A stretch of DNA of 64,000 nt, taken from NCBI RefSeq assembly GCF_900143075.1, contig NZ_FRCY01000018.1, forward strand, positions 1 through 64,000, given 5' to 3'. Origin of the DNA: Cyclobacterium lianum. Lineage in GTDB: Bacteria; Bacteroidota; Bacteroidia; Cytophagales; Cyclobacteriaceae. Shown here piece after piece: positions 45,187-53,567 of this stretch. How positions within the stretch are numbered: the stretch's first letter is position 1; each line of letters begins with the position of its first letter. A model generated the notes under the pieces. The model was not told where the DNA came from. It was given only the letters and a program-made list of their open reading frames with translations, and did not search any database. The position numbers and the translations under genes were made by a program.

Positions 45187-45236
45187 AAGAACGCTTATAT
45201 GATATTTTGTTTATATTCTTATGGGATTCAAAATTA
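45182..45236 (-). promoter_or_regulatory. pyrG promoter and leader inverted repeat
   Basis: On the minus strand an exact TAnnTTTG box TAATTTTG (45229-45236) is followed within a few bases by CCCATAAGAA (45216-45225), which is fully complementary to TTCTTATGGG (45182-45191) at the pyrG start codon (ATG at 45184-45186). The mRNA 5' end could thus pair with the initiation region across a 24-base loop. No clear -33 TTTG is present. Confidence 0.5.
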
Positions 45237-45378
45237 CGTAAAATAATTGACTTGCTTGACTCTAAACGGTTTAAAATTTTGGGACAAAAACATGGCGCAT
45301 TCCTGCTGGCCTACAAAAAAAGCCGCTAACCTCCCCAATAGCAAGAGATTACCCATCCCTGGGATAAACCAGACAAAT

Positions 45379-46215
45379 TCAGGCCACAGTATTGATCAGC
45401 GAACCGATTTGATCGATATGAATTTTGATCACATCACCAGACTGCAGGGTAAAAGATTGGTCCGGTACAATGCCTGTCCCTGTCATTAAAAACGCTCCGC
45501 TGGGAAACGAATATTCCCGATACAGAAATTCTACCAATTGATTAAAATCTCTTTTAATCTGATCAATGGTAATGGTATCGGTAAAAACCTCAATATCATC
45601 CCGGACAATTTCAAGCTTGATCTCGGTATTTGATGGCAGGGCATCGTCGGTAACTAATATACAGGGACCCAAGGCAGCGCTACCGTCATAAACTTTGGCC
45701 TGGGGCAGGTACAAAGGGTTTTCCCCTTCTATACTTCTCGAACTCATGTCATTACCTATGGTGTAGCCAATGATTTTACCTCCCGAAGATACCATCAAGG
45801 TAAGCTCTGGTTCGGGTACATCCCAGGTAGAATCCTTTCGGATCCGCACGGTTTGCCCATGTCCACGTACCCTGGACCCGCTGGATTTCAGAAACAATTC
45901 AGGTCGCTCCGCATGGTATACCTTTTCATAGAAAGTGCCTCCGCCACTATCTTTGGATTCCTCCTGCCGCCCCAGTTTGCTCTTGTAATAGGTTACTCCA
46001 CTTGCCCATACTTCCTGAGTATCCACGGGAGCAAGCAGTCCTGCGCGGGTCCATTCCCGGACTGCATCAGATGGAGCCGCATTGGCCAGAAAATCTTTAA
46101 TTTTTGAATGGAGCTGGTCATCGTTGACAAACGTATCCCAATCCTGATCTTTCCAAGCGTAAAACTTATTTTCCTTTTCGATGGCGATTCCCTGGGTAGT
46201 TCTGTAAATTCTCAT
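45379..46215 (-). CDS. Fumarylacetoacetate-hydrolase-family protein
   Basis: 278 residues with the FAH-fold metal site: VPEPELTLMV (two Glu ligands) and GYTIGNDMSSRSIE, plus AALGPCILV and the C-terminal TGTGIVP. Beside a gluconate-type permease, a KDPG-type aldolase and a keto-deoxy sugar kinase, it is more likely an enzyme of sugar-acid breakdown than of tyrosine catabolism. FAH-family dehydratases acting on 2-keto-3-deoxy sugar acids are known (AraD1, KdaD types). Activity here is inference. It is the last gene of the run dgoK, aldolase, permease, FAH. Confidence 0.85.
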   Translation of the reverse strand: MRIYRTTQGIAIEKENKFYAWKDQDWDTFVNDDQLHSKIKDFLANAAPSDAVREWTRAGLLAPVDTQEVWASGVTYYKSKLGRQEESKDSGGGTFYEKVYHAERPELFLKSSGSRVRGHGQTVRIRKDSTWDVPEPELTLMVSSGGKIIGYTIGNDMSSRSIEGENPLYLPQAKVYDGSAALGPCILVTDDALPSNTEIKLEIVRDDIEVFTDTITIDQIKRDFNQLVEFLYREYSFPSGAFLMTGTGIVPDQSFTLQSGDVIKIHIDQIGSLINTVA

Positions 46216-46249
46216 TTGCCGGGTATTTATTAATGTGATTGAAAAATTT

Positions 46250-47638
46250 TCAAGGTACCATCAAAGATACGATCAAAACCAAAACAAAACCAGTAAGTGA
46301 GATGATCGTTTCCAATACTGTCCATGTTTTGAGCGTCTGCTTTTCGGAGATGTCCAGGTATTTTCTTACCAGCCAAAACCCACTGTCATTCACATGGGAA
46401 AGTATACAGGAACCGGCTGCAATCGCAATTCCGATCAATGCTTTTTGCGGATCCGAAATGTCCATATCGATAATGATAGGTGCTATCATGCCCGCTGCCG
46501 TTACCATGGCTACGGTAGCAGATCCCTGTATCACACGTATGATCACGGCGATCAGATAAGCCATGATAATGGGTGCAACATTATAGGCAATAAATACCGC
46601 TGCAAGGGCTTCTCCCGCTCCGCTTTGTACCAGGATCTCTTTAAACATCCCTCCTGCCCCTGTGATGACAATGATCAACCCTGCAGGCGCAAGGGCTTTA
46701 TCGGAAAACTCCAATAGTTGCTTTGCCTTAAACCCTTTTCGAAAGCCCAGAAAGTAGGATGCCAGAAGGGTGGCAATGGTAAGTGCGATAAAAGGGTGAC
46801 CGACAAACTGTGCCAATTGTATGAGCGCATTTTCGGGATTGAAATAGCCCATATCCATCAGCATATCAGAAGTAGTGGCTATTAATATAAGGAATAAAGG
46901 CAGAATGATGATAAAGGCGATCATAAAAAAATCAGCCCTCGATGCTTTTTTTGCTTTCTCATCGGAAAATTCAATGTGCTGCGGTACAGGTACGAATATC
47001 TTTTTTGAAATAAATGTTCCGAAAACCGGTCCGGCAAGGATGGCACAGGGAAGACCTACCAGAACGCCAAAGAGGATCATCCATCCCAGAGGCGCATTGA
47101 TGATTTCAGCTACTGCCACCGGCCCGGGTGTTGGAGGGATAAATGCATGGGTCACCGCCATCCCTGCCAAAAGCGGCACCGCAAAATGAAGCAGCGACTT
47201 ACCGGCCTTATGCGCAAGGGCATACACAAGGGGAATCAAGATGATGAAGCCTACATCCAGAAAAACCGGAATGGAAACTATAAATCCTGTAAGCATCAGC
47301 GCCCAGGAGGTACGCTTTTCTCCAAATCCCCGGATTAAAAAATGTGCCATGGTCTGTGCCCCTCCGGATACTTCAAGCAACTTGCCCAGGATAGCACCCA
47401 GCCCGACCACGATGGTGATAAAACCCAGTATATCTCCCATCCCCTTTTGCAAGCTGCCTATCAACTCCATAAACGGCATGCCTGCAGCCAGGCCTACAAA
47501 AACGCTCGCCAGAAGCAAAGAGATAAAGGCATGAACTTTTAATTTCATTACCAAAACCAACAAGAGCAAAATGGAAAGTATGGTAATGGTCAAAAGGTAG
47601 ATGGTCGGATCCATAGGTATCTTGGGTAATGCGGTCAA
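46250..47638 (-). CDS. GntP-family gluconate-type permease
   Basis: 462 residues with about twelve transmembrane helices. Family features include GFITIVVGLGAILGKLLEVSGGAQ in parts, HAFIPPTPGPVAVAE and the C-terminal GSATVAMVTAAGMIAP and SHVNDSGFWLV. GntP transporters import gluconate or related sugar acids with protons. Placed 24 bases after the aldolase gene, it presumably imports the substrate of this catabolic cluster. Confidence 0.93.
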   Translation of the reverse strand: MTALPKIPMDPTIYLLTITILSILLLLVLVMKLKVHAFISLLLASVFVGLAAGMPFMELIGSLQKGMGDILGFITIVVGLGAILGKLLEVSGGAQTMAHFLIRGFGEKRTSWALMLTGFIVSIPVFLDVGFIILIPLVYALAHKAGKSLLHFAVPLLAGMAVTHAFIPPTPGPVAVAEIINAPLGWMILFGVLVGLPCAILAGPVFGTFISKKIFVPVPQHIEFSDEKAKKASRADFFMIAFIIILPLFLILIATTSDMLMDMGYFNPENALIQLAQFVGHPFIALTIATLLASYFLGFRKGFKAKQLLEFSDKALAPAGLIIVITGAGGMFKEILVQSGAGEALAAVFIAYNVAPIIMAYLIAVIIRVIQGSATVAMVTAAGMIAPIIIDMDISDPQKALIGIAIAAGSCILSHVNDSGFWLVRKYLDISEKQTLKTWTVLETIISLTGFVLVLIVSLMVP

Positions 47639-47662
47639 TAATAATTTGAATTTTTTGCTGAA

Positions 47663-48319
47663 TCAGGATTTCTGATCAGTAGCGTACTGCTGATAGGCGC
47701 CGAGAAAGGCTTTCAGGTGTTTGGTCAGCCCTTCCCAGTCCTGGGTATTAAGATATTTGTTGGGTACGAGCGCACTGCCTACGCCCACTGCATGGGCACC
47801 TGCTTCAAAATACGCCCTAATGTTATCTTGATTTACTCCTCCGGTAGGCATTAATTTGATTTCATTCAGCGGAGCCTGTATGTCCCTGATGTATTCCGGT
47901 CCCACAGATCCCGATGGAAAAACCTTCACCATGGTCGCTCCCATCTGCCAGGATTTATAGATTTCAGTAGGTGTAAAAGCTCCGGGAAATACCGGGATCT
48001 TTTGTGCTACGCAAAAATTGATCACGTCTATGTCGGAAATAGGTGTTACTATAAATTGCGCTCCGGCATCCAGGGCCCGGTGCATGCCATTCAGGTCACA
48101 CACAGTGCCGGCTCCTATATTCAGATCCTCACCAAATGATTCAACCAGACGGGCAATATCTTCCGTGGCATTGACAGAATTTAGCGTAATCTCCATGGTT
48201 GAAAGTCCTGCTTCCCGAAAACAGGAAGCCACTTGCATCAAATCCCGGCTGTCCAGGTTTCTGAAAATGGATACAATGGGTGCCTTCTCAAAGGCATCCC
48301 AGGAAAATGTCTTTCTCAT
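47663..48319 (-). CDS. KDPG/KDPGal-type 2-keto-3-deoxy aldolase
   Basis: 218 residues, class I aldolase of the Eda/DgoA fold. The base Glu43 is in STMEITLNS and the Schiff-base Lys132 in GATMVKVFPSG; TPISD and MPTGGV line the phosphate site. It cleaves a 2-keto-3-deoxy-6-phospho sugar acid to pyruvate and glyceraldehyde 3-phosphate. The start overlaps the kinase gene by 32 bases. Since the partner is a 2-keto-3-deoxygalactonokinase, the galactonate form is the likely substrate. Confidence 0.92.
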   Translation of the reverse strand: MRKTFSWDAFEKAPIVSIFRNLDSRDLMQVASCFREAGLSTMEITLNSVNATEDIARLVESFGEDLNIGAGTVCDLNGMHRALDAGAQFIVTPISDIDVINFCVAQKIPVFPGAFTPTEIYKSWQMGATMVKVFPSGSVGPEYIRDIQAPLNEIKLMPTGGVNQDNIRAYFEAGAHAVGVGSALVPNKYLNTQDWEGLTKHLKAFLGAYQQYATDQKS

Positions 48320-49283
48320 GCATTTCTATTTGATTGATTATTTCTATTTGCCCGTAAACAGCGGCATACCTGAGGAGTTCCGGAGAAAGTACCGTTGAAG
48401 GAATATCCAATATCTGCAAAGCCTTCGAATAATACCCGGAAAGCCGGGCATCTGAACAAAGGAATACACTGTTACCTGATTCATCTGCCAAATTACCCAG
48501 TTCGTTTCCAATCAACAAACCGCTTAAATATTGTGAGTTCTCAAACTTATTGAATTTGCCAAACAAGTCCTTTGCCCTAACCTTAAAAAACGCAGACAAC
48601 AAATTCTGCTCTGCTCCGTCAGCGACACCTTGTTCAAAGGCTTTTTCCATTTCAGGACCCTGCGAATCGGAGCTTGAAACACTTTTTGACAATATGCTGG
48701 CGCGGGACATCAAACTGTATACCTCACCGGTCATAAATGTCTGAAAATTTGATATTTTCTGGTTTTGAACAGCAACATGCTTGGAATGGGTGCCCGGAAA
48801 AATAAACATTCCATTGCCCTTAACATCTTTTATTTTGGCCATTACACCTATCAATTGGGTCTCCTCTCCCCGCATCACGTCTTCCTCTGCCCGAACCCCG
48901 GAGACCAAAAGCAAGGGATGTCCGAAATTCGCAGAAGGCTTAAAAAAATGAAAAACAACATCCCTGCCTGAACAACTAAAAGGCAAACCGGCATAGGCTA
49001 AGGATTTAATTCCTATCGAAGACGAAGCCATCCCCGAGCAGACCAGTAACAATCCATCCAGATCAATATCCGTTTGCATAGAGAATGCACTTATTTTGTT
49101 GTTTAAAAACGCAAAGAAATACGATTCTCTATCGGAAGACTGCAATTCCTGCTGATACGCGTTGTAAATCTGCTGGACCCCATCAGGTGAGGTATACTCC
49201 TGCAGCACATGTCCACCGGTCCTGCTGACCAGACGGAGCCTGAAGGAACTCGTTCCCCAATCGCAACTTAAAAATGTATTCAT
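48288..49283 (-). CDS. dgoK: 2-dehydro-3-deoxygalactonokinase
   Basis: 331 residues of the DgoK family: phosphate-1 motif SCDWGTSSFRLRLV (6-19), MASSSIGIKSLAYAGLPF, the phosphate-2-like FIFPGTHSKHV and the C-terminal GNELGNL. It phosphorylates 2-keto-3-deoxygalactonate at O6 before aldol cleavage by the overlapping downstream gene. The galactonate dehydratase expected upstream in this pathway is not present in the window. Confidence 0.9.
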   Translation of the reverse strand: MNTFLSCDWGTSSFRLRLVSRTGGHVLQEYTSPDGVQQIYNAYQQELQSSDRESYFFAFLNNKISAFSMQTDIDLDGLLLVCSGMASSSIGIKSLAYAGLPFSCSGRDVVFHFFKPSANFGHPLLLVSGVRAEEDVMRGEETQLIGVMAKIKDVKGNGMFIFPGTHSKHVAVQNQKISNFQTFMTGEVYSLMSRASILSKSVSSSDSQGPEMEKAFEQGVADGAEQNLLSAFFKVRAKDLFGKFNKFENSQYLSGLLIGNELGNLADESGNSVFLCSDARLSGYYSKALQILDIPSTVLSPELLRYAAVYGQIEIINQIEMHEKDIFLGCL

Positions 49284-49492
49284 TTTGGCAGGCGGTTTTC
49301 GGGCTATTTCAATATGAATGATCTTTTTCGGGCATTACCGGGAATTTTAATTTTTGAAATTAGGGAAATCGAGTAAAAGTTGAACCATATTTTCAAAATT
49401 TTCTATCTGTACATGATAATCTTCTGTTTGCATTACTACCGCTAACCTACTAATTTCTGTAACCCGCACTCTCAAATGATCTCCTCAAAGGG

Positions 49493-50242
49493 TTACATTT
49501 GATCCACAAAGAAAAATGGATTTTCCTTTAGCTGGCGGAACCCTTTTGCCCACATTTCCCTGCTATCCAATACCAGGGTATCTGCATCCAGCACCTTCCC
49601 CCTTCTGCAGGCACCTGGATCCATGAGTGAGAGTAGTCTATCATATCTCTGCTCATAATTCTTAAACCCATGAGCAAGATAGATTTTTTGCATCCGGCTT
49701 CCGTCCTTCAATCTGAGCTGGTAACGGACCCGACTACCAAACAGGTAGGGAGGTATTACTTTTTCCTCGATCGCATGCATGGAAGTATTTGGCCTGCTTC
49801 CGCAGCCGAGAAACATGACTTTACCCTGCACTTCCGGCAATCTGGCAAAAGGCGAATGTGTGCCGCAGGGCGTGCTGTCCTTCCAGTGTTCCGCCAGAAA
49901 GAAGACTGAAAGACGACCGCGTGCGGAGACAGAATGGGTAGGGTGCAGACTTCTGTCTACTCCCTCACAAGTACGAAAGTATTCGGCAAGCCCTCCTACG
50001 CAGGAAGGTGTTGCTGATACATCAAAATCGGGATGATCTTGCGTGACAGTTTTGTAGGAAAGACAGGGCATCAACAATGTGCCTGAGCTCCCCAGAACTT
50101 CCGTCAAGGCAGCCACCAAGATACCAGCCCGGTCCCGAAATCTTCCTACCGCATTTAATGAGGCGTGCACCAAAAGGTGATCCCCACCGCTTAAACCAAG
50201 CCGAAGCAAGTCCTCAATCAGTCTGTTTTTGTGGTCTTTCAC
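49493..50242 (-). CDS. AAC(3)-family N-acetyltransferase
   Basis: 249 residues of the antibiotic N3-acetyltransferase fold: HLLVHASLNAVGRF, GTLLMPCLSY, DVSATPSCVGGLAEYFR, RSLHPTHSVSARGR and SPFARLPEVQGKVMFLGCG in two parts. Chromosomal members of this family often act on unknown metabolites rather than aminoglycosides. The start appears to be GTG at 50242, inside the parS-like site. It lies 30 bases after the TIM-barrel Tm-1-like gene, with which it is probably co-transcribed. Confidence 0.88.
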   Translation of the reverse strand: MKDHKNRLIEDLLRLGLSGGDHLLVHASLNAVGRFRDRAGILVAALTEVLGSSGTLLMPCLSYKTVTQDHPDFDVSATPSCVGGLAEYFRTCEGVDRSLHPTHSVSARGRLSVFFLAEHWKDSTPCGTHSPFARLPEVQGKVMFLGCGSRPNTSMHAIEEKVIPPYLFGSRVRYQLRLKDGSRMQKIYLAHGFKNYEQRYDRLLSLMDPGACRRGKVLDADTLVLDSREMWAKGFRQLKENPFFFVDQM

Positions 50243-50250
50243 GTGGAATA
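50235..50250. other. parS-like 16-mer
   Basis: TCTTTCACGTGGAATA matches the common parS form TGTTYCACGTGRAACA at 14 of 16 positions, with the central CACGTG intact. It overlaps the GTG start of the AAC(3)-family gene, about 10 kb from parB. By rough estimate a match this good is expected by chance about once in 20 windows of this size. Confidence 0.35.
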
Positions 50251-50272
50251 GAAACGCCTATCAAAACAAATG

Positions 50273-51136
50273 TTACTGATCCAGCCGGATTTTTTTAAAG
50301 GAGCGGGTGAGGTCCAAAAGGGATTGTTCCACACCCATCCGTTCAAGAGACGAGGCTCCTACAAAACCATGACACTGCGTATGAGCCAAAACCTGCCTGA
50401 CATCTTCCGGCGTATTGACTGGCCCGCCATGGGCAAGAAAAATAAGGTCCTCATTCAGCCCTTTGCAAGCATCGACAATGGCCTGGGTCCGGGAAATCGC
50501 ATCATCCATGGTGCAGGAAGCACCTTTCACTCCCACAGAGCCCCCTACCGTGGTACCCACATGGGAAATGATCGCATCAGCGCCGGCCTTTACCATTTCG
50601 ACAGCTTCCTCAGGCCTGGCCACATAAACAATGGAAAAAAGCTCCATTTTGTTGGCAATACTTACCATTTCGACCTCTTTTTCAAAGCCCATACCTGTCT
50701 CTTCCAAAACCTGCCTGAACTGCCCATCGACAATAGAATGGGTGGGAAAGTTGTTGATGCCAGAAAAGCCCATATCCCGGACTTTCAGCAAGTGGTGCCA
50801 GATACGTCGTCTGGGGTCAGAACCATGGACACCACATATTACGGGGGTATCTTCCACGACCGGCAATACTTCATATTCTCCGATCTCCATGGCCACAGCA
50901 TTGGCGTCACCATAGGCCATTAAACCGGCAGTAGAGCCATGCCCAGACATGCGGAATCTGCCGGAATTGTAGATAATGATCAGGTCAGCACCACCCTTTT
51001 CGATAAATTTAGCGCTGATCCCGGTGCCCGCTCCGGCAGCAATGACAGCATGATTTTGATTGATGGTCTTCCATAGGCGATCCCTTACTTCCGCTCGTGT
51101 ATAGGGATTGCCCTTTCCTGTCCAGGGGTTAGGCAT
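50273..51136 (-). CDS. Phosphoenolpyruvate-hydrolase-family TIM barrel (Tm-1 C-terminal-like)
   Basis: 287 residues with a TIM-barrel fold like PF09370: HAVIAAGAGTGISAKFIEKGG, LIIIYNSGRFRMSGHGS, PVICGVHGSDPRRR, GFSGINNFPTHSIVDG and LAHGGPVNTPEDV. In plants and fungi this domain is the C-terminal half of Tm-1-type proteins, whose N-terminal half corresponds to the separate gene at 53568-54809. The family name comes from relatedness to PEP mutase/hydrolase enzymes; the reaction here is unknown. Confidence 0.88.
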   Translation of the reverse strand: MPNPWTGKGNPYTRAEVRDRLWKTINQNHAVIAAGAGTGISAKFIEKGGADLIIIYNSGRFRMSGHGSTAGLMAYGDANAVAMEIGEYEVLPVVEDTPVICGVHGSDPRRRIWHHLLKVRDMGFSGINNFPTHSIVDGQFRQVLEETGMGFEKEVEMVSIANKMELFSIVYVARPEEAVEMVKAGADAIISHVGTTVGGSVGVKGASCTMDDAISRTQAIVDACKGLNEDLIFLAHGGPVNTPEDVRQVLAHTQCHGFVGASSLERMGVEQSLLDLTRSFKKIRLDQ

Positions 51137-51314
51137 ATTGAACTAAAGTTTAATTTTATAAATAAAAAAGCAAGATACCTCAAAAGCAGGATGGATTCAA
51201 AGAAGCGGACAGTTTAAAAGATCTATTTTTTTCATTTTTTGCTTGGTTTTTTAAAATTGATTAACTTATAAAATATTTCCTTTCAGATCATTTCCACCGT
51301 ATTTTAACCCTACT

Positions 51315-53498
51315 ATGACCATGGACCCAAAAGAAAGAATTTTCAATCACCTGAATTTCATAACCCTACTGCAAGTTATTGCGCTTTTCCTGTTCCTTGG
51401 GCTGGTTGCTTGCCAGGGCGAAAAAAAGAGCGTCCCCAGGGGCGAAATGGACATTTCCGGTGTGGTCAGCGGGCCAGACGGGCCGGAGGCTGGTGTCTGG
51501 GTTATTGCCGAAACCCACGAACTCCCCACCCGCTACGCCAAAATTGTTGTCACGGACGATGAGGGCCGGTACCTGATCCCGAACCTACCGGATGCAGACT
51601 TTGATGTTTGGGTGAGGGGCTATGGGCTGGTGGATTCTCCCAAAGAAAAAGCCCGGCCGGGCCAATCTCTGGATCTGGAAGCTGTCGCAGCGTCGGGACC
51701 TGAAGAAGCCGCTGAATATTATCCGGCCGGCTATTGGTTTTCCCTTTTGGAAGTTCCTGATGCAAGTAATTTTCCGGGCACCGGACCAGACGGCAATGGC
51801 ATATCTCCCGATATTACCAATCAGGCTCAGTATTTGAGAAACATAAAAAATGGCAATTGCCTGGCATGCCATCAACTGGGCAGCAAAGGTACCCGTGAAT
51901 TTCACCCAAGTTTCAGAGAAATTGAAAGTTCAGCGGCTGCCTGGGAAAGGCGGCTGCAATCGGGGCAGGCAGGCGGCAGTATGACCTCTTCTCTCCACCA
52001 ATTGGGAAAAGAAGGATTTTTGAAAATGTTTGCCGACTGGACCGATCGAATAGCGGCAGGGGAAACGCCCGAAATGCCGGAGCGACCTCAAGGCCTGGAA
52101 AGAAATGTAGTGATCACCCAGTGGGACTGGGCAGATCCCAAGGCTTATTTGCATGACCTGGTCTCCACAGACCGAAGAAACCCAACTGTCAACGCCAATG
52201 GGCTGATATATGGTGCGCTGGAAGCCAGCGCAGACTACCTACCCGTACTGGATCCCGTCAACCATACTACCTCGCGGGTACCACTCACCGTGCGGGACCC
52301 AAATACTCCGGTAGCTTCAGGACCGGAAATGCCGGCGGCTTCACCCTATTGGGGGGAAGAAGCCATCTGGAACAGCAAAGCGAATGTGCACAACCCCATG
52401 CTGGATGAAGAAGGGAGGGTATGGATTACTGCCGCGGTAAGACCTTTTGACAATCCTGAGGAATTTAGAGCGGGTTCGGCGCATCCTTCGGCCCAGGTTT
52501 TTCCATTAAACAGAGCCAGCCGGCACCTGGGTGTATATGATCCCGAAACCCAAACCTACGAACATATCAGCACGGGATTCAGTACCCATCACCTGATGTT
52601 TGCTGAAGACGAAACCAATACCCTCTGGACCAGCGGTGGTGGACAGGTGGTAGGATGGCTCGACACCAAAAAATATCTTGAAACGGGAGATGAAATCTCT
52701 TCACAAGGTTGGACTCCGCTCATTCTCGATACCAATGGGAATGGGAAAAGGGATGATTATGTGGAGCCGGGTGAACCTGTAGATCCGAAAAAAGACAAAC
52801 GGATCACCAACGGCCTTTATGCGGTGGCACCGGCAGCAGATGGTTCAGTATGGGGTTCTTCTCTCGGATATCCGGGAGCAGTTGTACGGATAGATCCAGG
52901 CGACAATCCATCTGAAACAGCAATAACCGAATATTACGAATTGCCATTGGATGAGGCGGGGGAACCCTTGGAAGGATGGTCGCCAAGGGGAATGGATATC
53001 GACCGAAATGGGGTAGCCTGGGTTGCTCTTGCCAGCGGCCATATGGCCAGCTTTGACAGGAGTAAGTGTAGCGGCCCGCTAAATGGACCGGATGCTACCG
53101 GACAGCATTGCCCTGAAGGCTGGACCTTTTATCCGGAACCTCTTCCCCAAATGAAAGGTGTAGACTATCCGGGAAGTGCCGAATCCAGCTATTATACCTG
53201 GGTGGATCAATTCAACACCTTAGGCCTGGGCGAAAACATTCCGATCAACACCGGAAACGAATCGGAAGGATTGCTGGTATTGAAAGACGGAGAATGGATC
53301 GTGCTGCGGGTACCCTATCCGATGGGATTTTATACCAAGTGGATGGATGGCCGCATCGATGATCCCGATACAGGATGGAAAGGAAGAGGGATATGGGCTA
53401 CTATCAGTACCCGGGCTCCATTTCATATGGAAGGCGGAAAGGGCACCACCAGTAAGGTGTACCATTTCCAAATGCGGCCTGATCCATTGGCCTATTGA
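51315..53498 (+). CDS. Heme-binding lipoprotein with Ig-like and propeller-like domains
   Basis: 727 residues. A signal peptide ends in the lipobox LVAC (Cys33), so the protein is a lipoprotein. Residues 43-115 form a carboxypeptidase-regulatory-like Ig domain (GVVSGPDGPEAGVWVIAET). A c-type heme site CLACH is at 182-186. The remaining 450 residues repeat short propeller-like units (DEEGRVWITA, ADGSVWGSSLGYPGAVVRID, DIDRNGVAWVALASG) like virginiamycin-B-lyase/NHL propellers. It may be a periplasmic or surface electron-transfer enzyme. It is transcribed divergently from the TIM-barrel gene and converges on the Tm-1-like gene. Confidence 0.85.
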   Translation: MTMDPKERIFNHLNFITLLQVIALFLFLGLVACQGEKKSVPRGEMDISGVVSGPDGPEAGVWVIAETHELPTRYAKIVVTDDEGRYLIPNLPDADFDVWVRGYGLVDSPKEKARPGQSLDLEAVAASGPEEAAEYYPAGYWFSLLEVPDASNFPGTGPDGNGISPDITNQAQYLRNIKNGNCLACHQLGSKGTREFHPSFREIESSAAAWERRLQSGQAGGSMTSSLHQLGKEGFLKMFADWTDRIAAGETPEMPERPQGLERNVVITQWDWADPKAYLHDLVSTDRRNPTVNANGLIYGALEASADYLPVLDPVNHTTSRVPLTVRDPNTPVASGPEMPAASPYWGEEAIWNSKANVHNPMLDEEGRVWITAAVRPFDNPEEFRAGSAHPSAQVFPLNRASRHLGVYDPETQTYEHISTGFSTHHLMFAEDETNTLWTSGGGQVVGWLDTKKYLETGDEISSQGWTPLILDTNGNGKRDDYVEPGEPVDPKKDKRITNGLYAVAPAADGSVWGSSLGYPGAVVRIDPGDNPSETAITEYYELPLDEAGEPLEGWSPRGMDIDRNGVAWVALASGHMASFDRSKCSGPLNGPDATGQHCPEGWTFYPEPLPQMKGVDYPGSAESSYYTWVDQFNTLGLGENIPINTGNESEGLLVLKDGEWIVLRVPYPMGFYTKWMDGRIDDPDTGWKGRGIWATISTRAPFHMEGGKGTTSKVYHFQMRPDPLAY

Positions 53499-53567
53499 TG
53501 AAATGAAAAATTCTTCCCAAGCATAAAACCTGGGAAGAGGTATTTTAAATCCTGGCAAGACATTTAG

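Noticed and set aside
49493-50242. Aminoglycoside resistance gene
   Set aside because: The family match is clear, but the context is chromosomal and metabolic, with no mobile or resistance neighbours, so resistance should not be claimed.
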